Below are positions 25,623 to 34,164 of a stretch of DNA of 64,000 nucleotides, one piece after another. Origin of the DNA: Chitinophaga sp. MM2321 (lineage in GTDB: Bacteria; Bacteroidota; Bacteroidia; Chitinophagales; Chitinophagaceae). The translations under genes were made by a program, and so were the position numbers. The notes beneath the pieces were generated by a model. The model saw only the letters and a program-made list of their open reading frames with translations. It was not told the DNA's origin and ran no database searches. The DNA lies in NCBI RefSeq assembly GCF_964033635.1, contig NZ_OZ035533.1, positions 5,923,001 to 5,987,000 on the forward strand, written 5' to 3'. Position 1 is the stretch's first letter. Every line of letters starts with the position of its first letter.

Positions 25623-25748
25623 ATCCCTATAACTGTCACACTTTTTAATCTGTTGCTCATTGATCACTGGAAACTACCCTTAAGTAGTACTTTCGGTAAT
25701 AAGACGCTGTACATTCATTTCTCCCCTATGCCCTGTTAAAAAATAAAA

Positions 25749-25772
25749 AAGTTCTCCCTTCCGGAAGAACTT
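25749..25772 (-). terminator. Terminator of the beta-barrel gene at 25802
   Basis: AAGTTCT (25749-25755) pairs with AGAACTT (25766-25772). On the minus strand it is followed by a T-rich run (25750-25738). Confidence 0.6.
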
Positions 25773-25801
25773 TCAGTTTATGGCAATAAATAATAATTCT
25801 T

Positions 25802-26494
25802 TTACCAGTCTTCCCGGTCAAACAACATGCCCACACTCACCCCGAAATACCGGTTCCTGATACGACTACCGGATTTATCAATATCCAGTAAGCCCATGCT
25901 GTAATTCGCCCCCAGCGTAATAAAGCAATTCAGCTCCAGTCCGGCGGTTACATTCATGCCGGCATCCCACCGATGTAAATTCATACCGGTAGAAAAAACA
26001 TTGGGGGCCTTACTAAAGTTAACCTGCCGCGAATCTGTCTGCAACATCTTGCCTTCATTATAAATACCCAGTTTATAGTCTCCCCGCACACTATAGGCAC
26101 CATACGGGCCCGCCCCCACGAATACTTTACCAAAACCAACTGGTATCTTATAAATAAAGTTAACGGGTAATTCCAGGTATTGCAGGTTGATCTGGGTGGC
26201 TCTCGGCAGGAATACATTTGCCGGGAGCGGCGAAACATACGCCAGCTCTGTTCCTTTTGTAATGAAGCTCAGACCCGGTTGCAAATACCCCTGCTTAAAA
26301 AGCGGGATGCTCAAATATAGGCCAGCCTGCCACTTATCTACATTGGAAGCCTTCAGCTTCGGGGAACTGTTTGCAGATTGATGAAGATCCAACCCGGAAT
26401 TGATATAGCCTCCCCGGACCCCCAGGCTTACCTGGGCATTTACCAAGGGACCAATAAAGAAAGAGACTACACAAACAAGTGTAAAAAATTTCAT
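25802..26494 (-). CDS. Outer membrane beta-barrel protein (PorT/OMP_b-brl_2 type)
   Basis: A 230-residue small barrel. The signal peptide ends VNA before Gln-Val-Ser. Repeated amphipathic strands (LGVRGGYINSG, YLELPVNFIYKIP, VFVGAGPYGAYSV, ALGANYSMGLLDI-like) match the eight-stranded PF13568-type barrels, of which the type IX secretion component PorT is one member. Simple family membership does not show a T9SS role. It is one of three similar genes in a row with the same domain; all have their own signal peptide. Confidence 0.82.
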   Translation of the reverse strand: MKFFTLVCVVSFFIGPLVNAQVSLGVRGGYINSGLDLHQSANSSPKLKASNVDKWQAGLYLSIPLFKQGYLQPGLSFITKGTELAYVSPLPANVFLPRATQINLQYLELPVNFIYKIPVGFGKVFVGAGPYGAYSVRGDYKLGIYNEGKMLQTDSRQVNFSKAPNVFSTGMNLHRWDAGMNVTAGLELNCFITLGANYSMGLLDIDKSGSRIRNRYFGVSVGMLFDREDW

Positions 26495-26608
26495 TAGATA
26501 TGATTATAACTGGGACTAAAAAGACCATTGTCAGCAAAAGGCAAATTGAGACTTGCTCGAACACTCTCGGTTACTAACGGTTAAACGCAGGAAAAGGTTT
26601 TACAAAAC

Positions 26609-26639
26609 AAAAAAAGACTGCCCGGTATAAACCAGGCAG
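26609..26639 (-). terminator. Terminator of the beta-barrel gene at 26675
   Basis: CTGCCCGGT (26618-26626) pairs with ACCAGGCAG (26631-26639) and the minus strand continues into a seven- to eight-T run (26616-26609). Confidence 0.8.
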
Positions 26640-26674
26640 CCTTTAAAAATTATTTACTTGTGGTGTATCCGGTG

Positions 26675-27292
26675 TTATCTACCGCCGAATTTATATCCGA
26701 CAGATACGCCGAATGACGTGTTTTTGAAGCTACGGTCGTTGGCGGTGTTATCATAAGCATTCACCAGACCCAGGTCGGCATTCAGGCCAAAGTATATGCC
26801 CATCAGCGTTTCATAACCGATCTGTATGTCGGCACCTGCGTCAAAACGTTTCAGTTTACCTACCAGAGCTTCGTCATCAAATGCATTTAATTCTGGTCCT
26901 GAACCTTTATACTTACCGGACAAACCGTAGGAAACATAAGGACCAACAGCTAATACCATCCGGCCATTCCCAACTTCGGGTTTGAACATAAAGTTAACCG
27001 GTAACTGTAAATATGACAAGCTGATTTTGTCATCTGTAGTTTTGCTCTTGCCTCCCTTTCCGGAATACAAAAGACCGGTACCGATATAAAATTCATCTGC
27101 CAGGGGAAGGTCTACAGTAAAGCCTGCTCTCACACCAGTGAGGATCTTGCTGGTTTCTTTACCGCTGCTTAAACCGGCATTTTTAGTGGTTACACTGGAG
27201 AACTGCGGACCTGCAACGATGCCCCATTTAGCCTGACCGAAAGTAAGGCCAGCAATAAGTAAAGCCGCAGCAGATAATAATACCTTTTTCAT
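26675..27292 (-). CDS. Outer membrane beta-barrel protein (PorT/OMP_b-brl_2 type)
   Basis: A 205-residue barrel. The start MKKVLLSAAALL at 27292 is preferred; an in-frame upstream ATG adds 18 residues before the signal. Cleavage after TFG leaves Gln-Ala-Lys. Strands include KWGIVAGPQFSSV, LSYLQLPVNFMFKP, GRMVLAVGPYVSYGLSGKYKG and YFGLNADLGLVN, ending SFGVSVGYKFGGR with the terminal barrel strand. Close in pattern to the genes on either side; function unknown. Confidence 0.82.
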   Translation of the reverse strand: MKKVLLSAAALLIAGLTFGQAKWGIVAGPQFSSVTTKNAGLSSGKETSKILTGVRAGFTVDLPLADEFYIGTGLLYSGKGGKSKTTDDKISLSYLQLPVNFMFKPEVGNGRMVLAVGPYVSYGLSGKYKGSGPELNAFDDEALVGKLKRFDAGADIQIGYETLMGIYFGLNADLGLVNAYDNTANDRSFKNTSFGVSVGYKFGGR

Positions 27293-27440
27293 TTTTAATT
27301 TAATTTGGATTAGGTGAAAAGTGACGTCTACAGGCAATGACGCCACTTCTATTTTCTTTTGGATTGTTAACTATGAATATGCCTGATTTTTTGCTTGCCT
27401 CTTGTAATTACAAAACGTTCAATAACTTGTTATGTAACTT

Positions 27441-28148
27441 TTATTTTCCGCCAAACAGGTAACCTACAGAAATACTGAATACACGGTTCTTACCTTTTTC
27501 ATCTGTACTGTTATCCTGGCCGGAACGCACCTTCGCGAAACCAAGCCCGTACTGTGCAGCAATCAGGAAATTGCTTATTTCAGCGCCTACCTGCAAATTA
27601 CCGCCCCAGTCAAAACGTTTCATTTTATTGTATGCCGTGTTAGGATCATTATTAAAGGGGGTGTCATCATCCCATTTAATACTGCTGGATCCACTACCGG
27701 AAACACCAGCTATCAATGTTTCATATTTTTGTTTTCCGGCCACCCCAAAAGCAAAATAAGGGCCAATACCGGCAAATAAACTGGTGTTATCTCCCAAAGG
27801 TAATTTAGCAACAAAATTCAGCGGAATCTCAACGTAGGATGGATTAAGCGTATACTTTGCATATGGATCCACTGTTGAATTATTCTTATCGCCTGTTTCA
27901 AACTTGGTGCCTTTGGTAGAATAGAAAACCCCTGGCTGGAAAGATAAAATCCTGGGAACTAAAGGTAAATCAGCGATCACACCAACATTATAACCAGATA
28001 GTGCACGGCTGTCTTTCGTATTTCCGGCATTATCTGTGGTGATATTTGCAAGATTCCAGCCTCCTTTAATCCCTACCCGGGCTTGCGACATCGCCGCAAC
28101 TGAAATACTGAGCGCGGCTAATGATAAAACAATCATCTTCTTTGTCAT
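27441..28148 (-). CDS. Outer membrane beta-barrel protein (PorT/OMP_b-brl_2 type)
   Basis: A 235-residue barrel with signal cleavage after AMS leaving Gln-Ala-Arg. It shares with the 26675 gene the order of strands (ARVGIKGGWNLANI, PSYVEIPLNFVAKLP, TSLFAGIGPYFAFGVAGKQKY, VGAEISNFLIAAQYGLGFAKV) and the final SVGYLFGGK, so the two probably arose by duplication. No partner gene suggests a specific cargo. Confidence 0.82.
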   Translation of the reverse strand: MTKKMIVLSLAALSISVAAMSQARVGIKGGWNLANITTDNAGNTKDSRALSGYNVGVIADLPLVPRILSFQPGVFYSTKGTKFETGDKNNSTVDPYAKYTLNPSYVEIPLNFVAKLPLGDNTSLFAGIGPYFAFGVAGKQKYETLIAGVSGSGSSSIKWDDDTPFNNDPNTAYNKMKRFDWGGNLQVGAEISNFLIAAQYGLGFAKVRSGQDNSTDEKGKNRVFSISVGYLFGGK

Positions 28149-28261
28149 AAGCTTTAATTTTATGGTCCGCTTACCAGAAAGTCAAAGACTATGCCAAAGG
28201 AACGTTAAAATTAAATAAACAATTGATTATCAATATTAAAACAGCCTATAAAAACAGCCAT

Positions 28262-29668
28262 TTATAAGCTGGCTGCTTCCTTTCCGGAAGTACTGCGTTC
28301 CAGGAAATCTTGCAGTTGTTCTACCCCCAGCCGCTTTGCCACAATCTTCTTTTTCTCATCCAACAGGTATACTACCGGTGTACTGTAAACGTCGTACAGG
28401 CGGCGGTAATTACTGGTTGACTGTGGGTCCCAGGCATGTACCCACCCGGAAAGATGGTGCTCTTTAATAAACTGTAACCACTGCTCCTGTGTACCCTCGG
28501 TTTTAATCCCGATCATCGTCACCCCTTTGCTTTTCCAACTAGCCTTGTAGGCAGAGTCCAGCCGTGGGATTTCGGTTTTACAGTGCCCGCAGGTGGGGTC
28601 CCAGAATACCAATACCGTATATTTTGCTTTGGTTTTATATAATGAAACCGGCCTGGAAGCCGTATCCTTCAGTTCCAGTGGTGCGGCCTGCTGCCCAATC
28701 AGGTTAGGCGCCAGCGCATAAGCCCTCGTCACAATCTTGTTCAACTGCTCATCATTCAGCCAGAATGCTTCTCCGGGAACGTAATATTTCTCCACAAGAT
28801 GTACAAAAACAGCATCCATACCCATATAAGGAGAGCTTTCATAATTGTAGGTAAGCCACCACAAGACAAATTTGAAGGCCTCCTTGCTTTTGCGTGTTCT
28901 GGCAATCATGGCGTCGCAATCCACAATAATAGAATCCGGAGAATTAACCACCAGCTGGGAAAAATACTTCCTGATCTTACCTTCCAGGATCGGTGTTCTT
29001 ACAAGCCGGTCGCTGCTCAGGTCCACTTCATCCCAGTAATGCGCTTTAAAATAACGGTACGCAAAAGAAGAATCTTCTCCCGCGGGCTGTTTAGGGATTT
29101 CCGGTTCTTTCATCGCGCGGAAAATGGTGGCGAGTATCGTTTTCGGGTGTTTCGTCAGGAATTCATTGCGGTAATCCTGGATCTTTTTACCCAGTTCCTG
29201 TTGCTGTGGTAGCACTTTGGCAGAATCGGCCGCTGTACGGGCTGTTTTCAACTGCTCCGCAATACCCCTGGTAAGAGATTCCTGCCGGAAGATAAATTTA
29301 TTATATTCCAGGAAGAGTTCGTTATCGGGAGAATTTTTATAGACGGTATTGTTGATGAGATCTGTCGTATCAATCGTCACCGCAAATACCTGTTGTTTAT
29401 CAATCAGCGTTTCCAGGAACTTCTGCTTACCGGGCAGCACAATCAGGTAAATGCCTGGCAGCAAAGGCTCTTTACCTTTCAACACGGCTTCCCCGGCAGC
29501 ATTTACATCAGCAGAATCCGCCAGATAGGTAGTTTTGCCCATGTAGTTTGCCAGGAATAATGTCCCACTATTATAATTCTTCAGCTTAACAGAAAGCTGA
29601 TAGCCCTGCGCCTGCAGGTGTAGCTGGATAAAAAACGCTGCAAGCAGCAATAAAAATATCTTACGCAT
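28262..29668 (-). CDS. Exported TlpA-type thioredoxin-fold protein
   Basis: A 468-residue secreted or membrane-bound thiol-disulfide protein. The start at 29668 gives MRKIFLLLLAAFF and cleavage after LQA, leaving Gln-Gly; an upstream TTG is less likely. The first about 100 mature residues (YQLSVKLKNYNSG, GIYLIVLPGKQKF) resemble the DUF4369 domain often placed before TlpA domains. The middle is helical (DUF5106-like). The C-terminus is the thioredoxin fold with active site CGHC in FWDPTCGHCKTEIP and the cis-Pro region VYSTPVVYLLD. It may reduce envelope proteins or cytochrome precursors. Confidence 0.88.
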   Translation of the reverse strand: MRKIFLLLLAAFFIQLHLQAQGYQLSVKLKNYNSGTLFLANYMGKTTYLADSADVNAAGEAVLKGKEPLLPGIYLIVLPGKQKFLETLIDKQQVFAVTIDTTDLINNTVYKNSPDNELFLEYNKFIFRQESLTRGIAEQLKTARTAADSAKVLPQQQELGKKIQDYRNEFLTKHPKTILATIFRAMKEPEIPKQPAGEDSSFAYRYFKAHYWDEVDLSSDRLVRTPILEGKIRKYFSQLVVNSPDSIIVDCDAMIARTRKSKEAFKFVLWWLTYNYESSPYMGMDAVFVHLVEKYYVPGEAFWLNDEQLNKIVTRAYALAPNLIGQQAAPLELKDTASRPVSLYKTKAKYTVLVFWDPTCGHCKTEIPRLDSAYKASWKSKGVTMIGIKTEGTQEQWLQFIKEHHLSGWVHAWDPQSTSNYRRLYDVYSTPVVYLLDEKKKIVAKRLGVEQLQDFLERSTSGKEAASL

Positions 29669-29752
29669 AGGATTTGGTAGCAATATGTAAAAATAAGGGT
29701 AAAAAAGGTAACCAGGGAATCCTTTTAAGATTAACCATTCACTAATTCCAGT

Positions 29753-29760
29753 TACCTTTG
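29753..29760 (+). promoter_or_regulatory. -7 promoter element 5 nt before the rlmD start
   Basis: TACCTTTG, CAGCC, then GTG. The expected transcription start coincides with the start codon. Confidence 0.65.
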
Positions 29761-29765
29761 CAGCC

Positions 29766-31187
29766 GTGAGGAAAAAAAATGTTGTTTTAGAAAAAGTACC
29801 GGTATCCGGCTATGCCGCAGAAGGTAAGGCCCTGGCGCGGCAAGATGGTAAAGTTATCTTTATTGAAGGGGGCGTTATGCCCGGTGATGTAGTAGATGTG
29901 CGCCTTGGAAAAAACAAAAAAGACTGGGCTGAAGGTAAAGCAATCCATTTTCATGCTTATTCTGACAAAAGAGTCACGCCTTTTTGCGAACATTTTGGCA
30001 CCTGCGGAGGATGTAAATGGCAAATGATGCCGTACAGCCTTCAACTGGAGTACAAACAGCAACAGGTAGAAGATCACCTGCAACGAATCGGCAAGCTGGA
30101 ACTGCCCCCCATGAACCCTATCCTGGGATCTGCCCACAGTCAGCACTATCGCAACAAACTGGAGTTTACCTTCAGCAACAAAGCATACCTGACCACGGAA
30201 GAAATCAGGGACAACGATGGGGAAATACCCAGAAAACCCGCACTGGGCTTTCACATTCCCAGGTTATTTGACAAAGTGCTGGACATCCACACCTGCTACC
30301 TCATGCAGGAACCGGTAAACCTGATCCGCAACACGATCCGTGAATATGCGATACAACACGAATTTTCTTTCTACGATATCCGTTCACAGGAAGGCTGGTT
30401 GCGCAACCTGGTGGTACGCCTCTGTACTACCGGTGAAATCATGGTTAACCTGGTCATCCACCACGAGGATAAAGATAACAGGATTGCCCTGCTGGATCAT
30501 CTCCTGAAAACAGTCCCTGCTATCACCACGGTATTGTATACCCTGAATCCTAAAAAGAACGATTCCATCTTCGACCTCGATCCGAAAGTTTATTTTGGCA
30601 AAGGTTATGCAGAAGAGAAGCTGGAGGACTTTGTTTTTAAAATAGGTCCCAAATCTTTTTTTCAGACAAACACCTACCAGGGAGAAGTATTATATAAAGT
30701 TACCCGGGACTTCGCCGGATTAACCGGTTCGGAAATTGTATATGACCTCTATTGTGGCACAGGCAGCATCGGCATTTTTGTATCCAGGAAAGCCCACAAA
30801 GTAGTGGGTATAGAACTGATCAAAGAAGCCATAGATGATGCAAAAGAAAACGCTGCCCGCAACAACGTCAGCAATGCCGAATTTTTTGCAGGCGATGTAG
30901 TAGATATTTGTAATGATGAATTTTTTACACATCATGGGCAACCGGACGTGATCATTACAGATCCCCCACGGGCAGGCATGCACGAAAAACTGGTAACCAA
31001 GCTGCTGGAAATAGCAGCGCCCAAAATCGTATATGTGAGCTGTAACCCAGCAACGCAAGCCAGGGATCTGGCTTTGCTGGACGCGCTGTACACGGTGGAA
31101 AAGGTACAACCCGTAGATATGTTTCCGCATACCCACCACATTGAAAATGTGGTGTTGCTGAAAAAAAGAGCTAATAACCAGAAATAA
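29766..31187 (+). CDS. rlmD: 23S rRNA (uracil-5-)-methyltransferase, RlmD family
   Basis: A 473-residue SAM-dependent RNA m5U methyltransferase. The order is a TRAM RNA-binding domain (about residues 5-60), a four-Cys Fe-S site in CEHFGTCGGCKW and later Cys, then the methyltransferase core with QTNTYQGEVLY, YDLYCGTGSIGIF, DPPRAGMHEKL and the catalytic Cys in YVSCNPATQARDL. The start is GTG: the TRAM domain begins right after it, and a promoter element lies five bases upstream. It overlaps the first rhomboid gene by one base (TAATG). The exact target uridine (U1939 or another) cannot be read from sequence. Confidence 0.93.
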   Translation: MRKKNVVLEKVPVSGYAAEGKALARQDGKVIFIEGGVMPGDVVDVRLGKNKKDWAEGKAIHFHAYSDKRVTPFCEHFGTCGGCKWQMMPYSLQLEYKQQQVEDHLQRIGKLELPPMNPILGSAHSQHYRNKLEFTFSNKAYLTTEEIRDNDGEIPRKPALGFHIPRLFDKVLDIHTCYLMQEPVNLIRNTIREYAIQHEFSFYDIRSQEGWLRNLVVRLCTTGEIMVNLVIHHEDKDNRIALLDHLLKTVPAITTVLYTLNPKKNDSIFDLDPKVYFGKGYAEEKLEDFVFKIGPKSFFQTNTYQGEVLYKVTRDFAGLTGSEIVYDLYCGTGSIGIFVSRKAHKVVGIELIKEAIDDAKENAARNNVSNAEFFAGDVVDICNDEFFTHHGQPDVIITDPPRAGMHEKLVTKLLEIAAPKIVYVSCNPATQARDLALLDALYTVEKVQPVDMFPHTHHIENVVLLKKRANNQK

Positions 31188-32020
31188 TGAACGAGTACAG
31201 GCCCGGAAAATTTCAGTTTTTACCCATGATCATCAAAAACCTGATGATCATCAATGGTTTGGTTTGGTTGGTTCAGATGACCCTGCTGCACAGGTACGGG
31301 TATGATATGAACGATCTTTTTGCCCTCCATTACTGGGGCTCAGAGTTGTTCCGGCCACATCAGTTCATCACACACCTGTTCATGCACTCCACGGCAGGTC
31401 CGATGCACCTGATCTTTAACATGTTCACCCTGTGGATGTTTGGCGCCACCCTGGAAAACCTCTGGGGCCCAAAAAGGTTCCTCATCTTCTACATGATATG
31501 TGGTCTTGGCGCCGCGCTTTGTTATATGGGCGTACTCACGTACGAAAATATGACCCTGACGAAATACGCCTCCGCCTTTCTGCATGATCCTACCTACAGC
31601 AACTTTATATTGCTGGACAAAAAGATCGGGCTGGGTGACGAAAATGTGAGCGTAGACAGCCTGAAAGCTGCCTTCTCCTCCCATCCAAACAATCCGGAGA
31701 TCATAGAAATCTGTAAACTATATGTAAAGGAATATGTTATCAGATATAGGAGTATCCCTACCGTAGGCGCCTCCGGTGCTATCTATGGTATCCTGTTCGG
31801 CTTCGGCTATCTGTTTCCGAACACCATTATCCTGTTTTCTTTTCTGTTCCCCGTCAAAGCAAAATACTTTGTCGGCTTCATGATCCTGACGGAATTATGG
31901 GGTGGTATTCAAAACGCTCCCGGCGATAATGTGGCGCACTTTGCCCATCTCGGCGGCGCACTTTTTGCTTACCTCCTGTTGAGAGCCTGGAACAAGAAAA
32001 AACGATCGGATTTTTATTAA
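31187..32020 (+). CDS. Rhomboid intramembrane serine protease
   Basis: A 277-residue rhomboid that cuts membrane proteins within their helices. The catalytic Ser196 lies in GASGAIYG and the catalytic His254 in HFAHLGGAL. The L1/TM2 signature FMHSTAGPMHLIFNMFTLW is intact. An insertion of about 70 residues between TM3 and TM4 (115-190) is longer than in E. coli GlpG. Translation is probably coupled to rlmD through the one-base overlap. Predicted active. Confidence 0.93.
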   Translation: MNEYRPGKFQFLPMIIKNLMIINGLVWLVQMTLLHRYGYDMNDLFALHYWGSELFRPHQFITHLFMHSTAGPMHLIFNMFTLWMFGATLENLWGPKRFLIFYMICGLGAALCYMGVLTYENMTLTKYASAFLHDPTYSNFILLDKKIGLGDENVSVDSLKAAFSSHPNNPEIIEICKLYVKEYVIRYRSIPTVGASGAIYGILFGFGYLFPNTIILFSFLFPVKAKYFVGFMILTELWGGIQNAPGDNVAHFAHLGGALFAYLLLRAWNKKKRSDFY

Positions 32021-32038
32021 CACGACTGTATTAAGCCG

Positions 32039-32046
32039 TAAATTTG
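32039..32046 (+). promoter_or_regulatory. -7 promoter element before the second rhomboid gene
   Basis: TAAATTTG, a perfect TAnnTTTG match 20 bases before the ATG. A shortened TACTTTG (32056-32062) lies four bases before the same ATG and is an alternative. Confidence 0.5.
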
Positions 32047-32066
32047 TACTGAAAATACTTTGTACC

Positions 32067-32999
32067 ATGCATGCGTTGGAAAAAGAGAAATTGCCCCGCC
32101 TTTCCTTAGGAGAAGGTAGAAATATGGTTACACACTTAGTGGTATTTAATCTTACTATTTTTATTTTCCTCCTGTTTACACTTGTTATATACAAGATGGA
32201 AGATGTGGGTGAATCACGGTTTTACAGTGATATCATGAGCTGGCTCCGCGTTCCTGCTGATCCATCCAGTCTGCTGCTGCGTCCCTGGACGCTGGTAGCC
32301 TCCCTGTTTACACATATTGAAGTGTGGCAGATCTTTACCAATATGGTGTGGTTATGGTGCTTCGGTACCTTTATGCAACACATCACCGGCTACCAGCGGG
32401 TATTACCGTTATATCTTTTTGGTGGTATCTGCGGCAATATTTTTTATGTACTGGGTGTACAGGCTATCCCCGCACTGCATGTACTCATACCTGCCGGAAC
32501 AGTGGTAGGCGCATCTCCCAGTATTATGGCCATCGCTGCCGGCATTACCCTCATCGCTCCCCGCTACCGTATTTTTCCATTGCTGGCCGGAGGTATTCCG
32601 TTGTGGGTAGTTACCCTGCTTTATGCGGGCCTTTCCCTGGCCACCAGTGTAACCAGTCCCGCAGGCATTGCGTATATTATTCAGTTAACAGGCGCCGCAT
32701 TAGCCGGTATGTTATACATGTACAAATGGAAACAGGGCAGAGATCTGGGCGCAGGATTCAACAAACTGACCTTTAAACTCACCCACGTATTTCACCCGGC
32801 ATCCCAACGGATTAACCCGGATGATTTCAAAAGAAATTTACAGGCCGATTCAGATTCACATCCTTTCAAGCGTGTCGGCAAAGTACCTGAACAACGACTA
32901 AACGAAATCCTGGATAAAATAAACACAAACGGCCTGTCTTCCCTTTCTCCTGAAGAAAGAGATACGTTGTTGCGTGCAAGTAAGCCGGAAAATAACTAA
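32067..32999 (+). CDS. Rhomboid-family protein lacking the catalytic His (predicted pseudoprotease)
   Basis: A 310-residue multi-pass rhomboid fold. The Ser position is kept (Ser150 in VGASPSIMAI), but the catalytic His is Gln206 (YIIQLTGAALAG, where the neighbour has HFAHLGGAL). The TM2 His is Gln88 (EVWQIFTNM). The C-terminus after about residue 265 is soluble and ends with ILDKINTNGLSSLSPEERDTLL, a helical tail common on Bacteroidota rhomboids. The loss of His predicts no proteolysis; a binding or chaperone role like iRhoms is possible. Its stop codon lies in an inverted repeat preceding the next gene. Confidence 0.85.
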   Translation: MHALEKEKLPRLSLGEGRNMVTHLVVFNLTIFIFLLFTLVIYKMEDVGESRFYSDIMSWLRVPADPSSLLLRPWTLVASLFTHIEVWQIFTNMVWLWCFGTFMQHITGYQRVLPLYLFGGICGNIFYVLGVQAIPALHVLIPAGTVVGASPSIMAIAAGITLIAPRYRIFPLLAGGIPLWVVTLLYAGLSLATSVTSPAGIAYIIQLTGAALAGMLYMYKWKQGRDLGAGFNKLTFKLTHVFHPASQRINPDDFKRNLQADSDSHPFKRVGKVPEQRLNEILDKINTNGLSSLSPEERDTLLRASKPENN

Positions 33000-33033
33000 T
33001 TTGATAAGGATTTATCCCTGTCAAATTAGTTAT
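32992..33033 (+). repeat. 13-bp inverted repeat between rhomboid and EEP genes
   Basis: ATAACTAATTTGA (32992-33004) and TCAAATTAGTTAT (33021-33033) are perfectly complementary; the 16-base loop contains a nested GGAT-TT-ATCC. The left arm includes the rhomboid stop codon, and the right arm ends two bases before the next ATG. It could terminate transcription or mask the ribosome-binding region. Confidence 0.8.
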
Positions 33034-33035
33034 CT

Positions 33036-34136
33036 ATGTTTTCAGTACCCCAAAAAATCATCCATCACCTGCTACGCTGGAGTAGCATTTTACTGGTCGT
33101 ATGCCTTCTTTTAAGTGCTTATCTTCCTTATCTCAATCCCGGTAAATACTGGATATCGGGATTTGCAGGCATCTTCTTTCCCGTGTTATTCCTGGTATGC
33201 CTGGCATTGATTCCGCTATGGTTTTTCTATAAAAAGAAATATGCCTTCGTGATACTGGCAATCATGCTGCTATGCACAAAACCGGCCCTGCAAACATGGG
33301 GCCTCCACATCTTCGGGAATAATGATCACAGTATACAGGCCAACAGCAAGCAGTTTACGCTGATGACCTACAATGTGAGCAGCATGGGACTCTCGCAATA
33401 CAAAATAAACCAACCCGAGCGCCTGGCTGTTTTTGATATGGTTTCACAAGCCAGCCCTGATATTCTGTGCATGCAGGAATTTTATACAAACGATAACCCC
33501 GACCTATCACGTAACCTGGATAGTCTTAGGTTGGTAGGAAAATATCCTTATCACTATTTTACCTGCGACTGGGTCAACTGGGATACCTGGTACTATGGTA
33601 TCGTCCTGTTTTCGCGTTACCCGGTGGTGAATGCAAAAACAATTACCTGTGATGAAAATGCAAAAGGCAGCGGTAAAAGTTTTTTACAGGCAGATCTAGT
33701 GATACACGGTGATACCATCCGGGTTCTGACGGGGCAGCTGATTTCGTATATGTTTCACAGTGAGGACAGACATGTACGCGCCCTTGCTTCGGCTGCCTTT
33801 CTAAGAAAGATGAAGAAAACTTTTTCCAGCAGGGCGGCACAAGCCCTTCAACTGGCAGCACTGACAGCTGAAAGCCCGTACCCGGTAATTGTTTGCGGAG
33901 ATTTTAATGACACCCCCGCGTCCTATACTTACAACACCATCAGTAAAGGATTACAGGATGCTTTCCTGCAAACCGGCAGCGGTTGGGGACGTACCTTATC
34001 TTACTTGTCACCTACCCTGCGTATTGATTATTTATTACCGCAATCCAACTTCAACATTCATTCGTGTAAAGTTTTCCAGCCCCCGTTATCAGAGCATTTC
34101 CCGGTTATGGCCTGCCTGTCATTGAAAAATCAGTAA
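33036..34136 (+). CDS. Endonuclease/exonuclease/phosphatase (EEP) family membrane protein, copy 1
   Basis: A 366-residue protein with about three N-terminal membrane segments (residues 10-95) and an EEP catalytic domain. Motifs seen are LMTYNVSS, MQEFYT (metal Glu), GDFNDTPAS, RIDYLL and SEHFPVM. The catalytic His equivalent to DNase I His134, which the neighbour keeps in NMHLES, is Gln here (TGQLIS). Substrates of this membrane-anchored group may be nucleic acids, phosphodiesters or phospholipids and cannot be told from sequence. It is followed after 28 bases by a paralogue. Confidence 0.87.
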   Translation: MFSVPQKIIHHLLRWSSILLVVCLLLSAYLPYLNPGKYWISGFAGIFFPVLFLVCLALIPLWFFYKKKYAFVILAIMLLCTKPALQTWGLHIFGNNDHSIQANSKQFTLMTYNVSSMGLSQYKINQPERLAVFDMVSQASPDILCMQEFYTNDNPDLSRNLDSLRLVGKYPYHYFTCDWVNWDTWYYGIVLFSRYPVVNAKTITCDENAKGSGKSFLQADLVIHGDTIRVLTGQLISYMFHSEDRHVRALASAAFLRKMKKTFSSRAAQALQLAALTAESPYPVIVCGDFNDTPASYTYNTISKGLQDAFLQTGSGWGRTLSYLSPTLRIDYLLPQSNFNIHSCKVFQPPLSEHFPVMACLSLKNQ

Positions 34137-34164
34137 CTTTATTCATCAACAAAGTGCGTACGCG

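Noticed and set aside
25802..28148. A type IX secretion locus based on PorT-like barrels
   Set aside because: The barrel family is broad, and no porK, porL, porM, porN or sprA gene is in the window.
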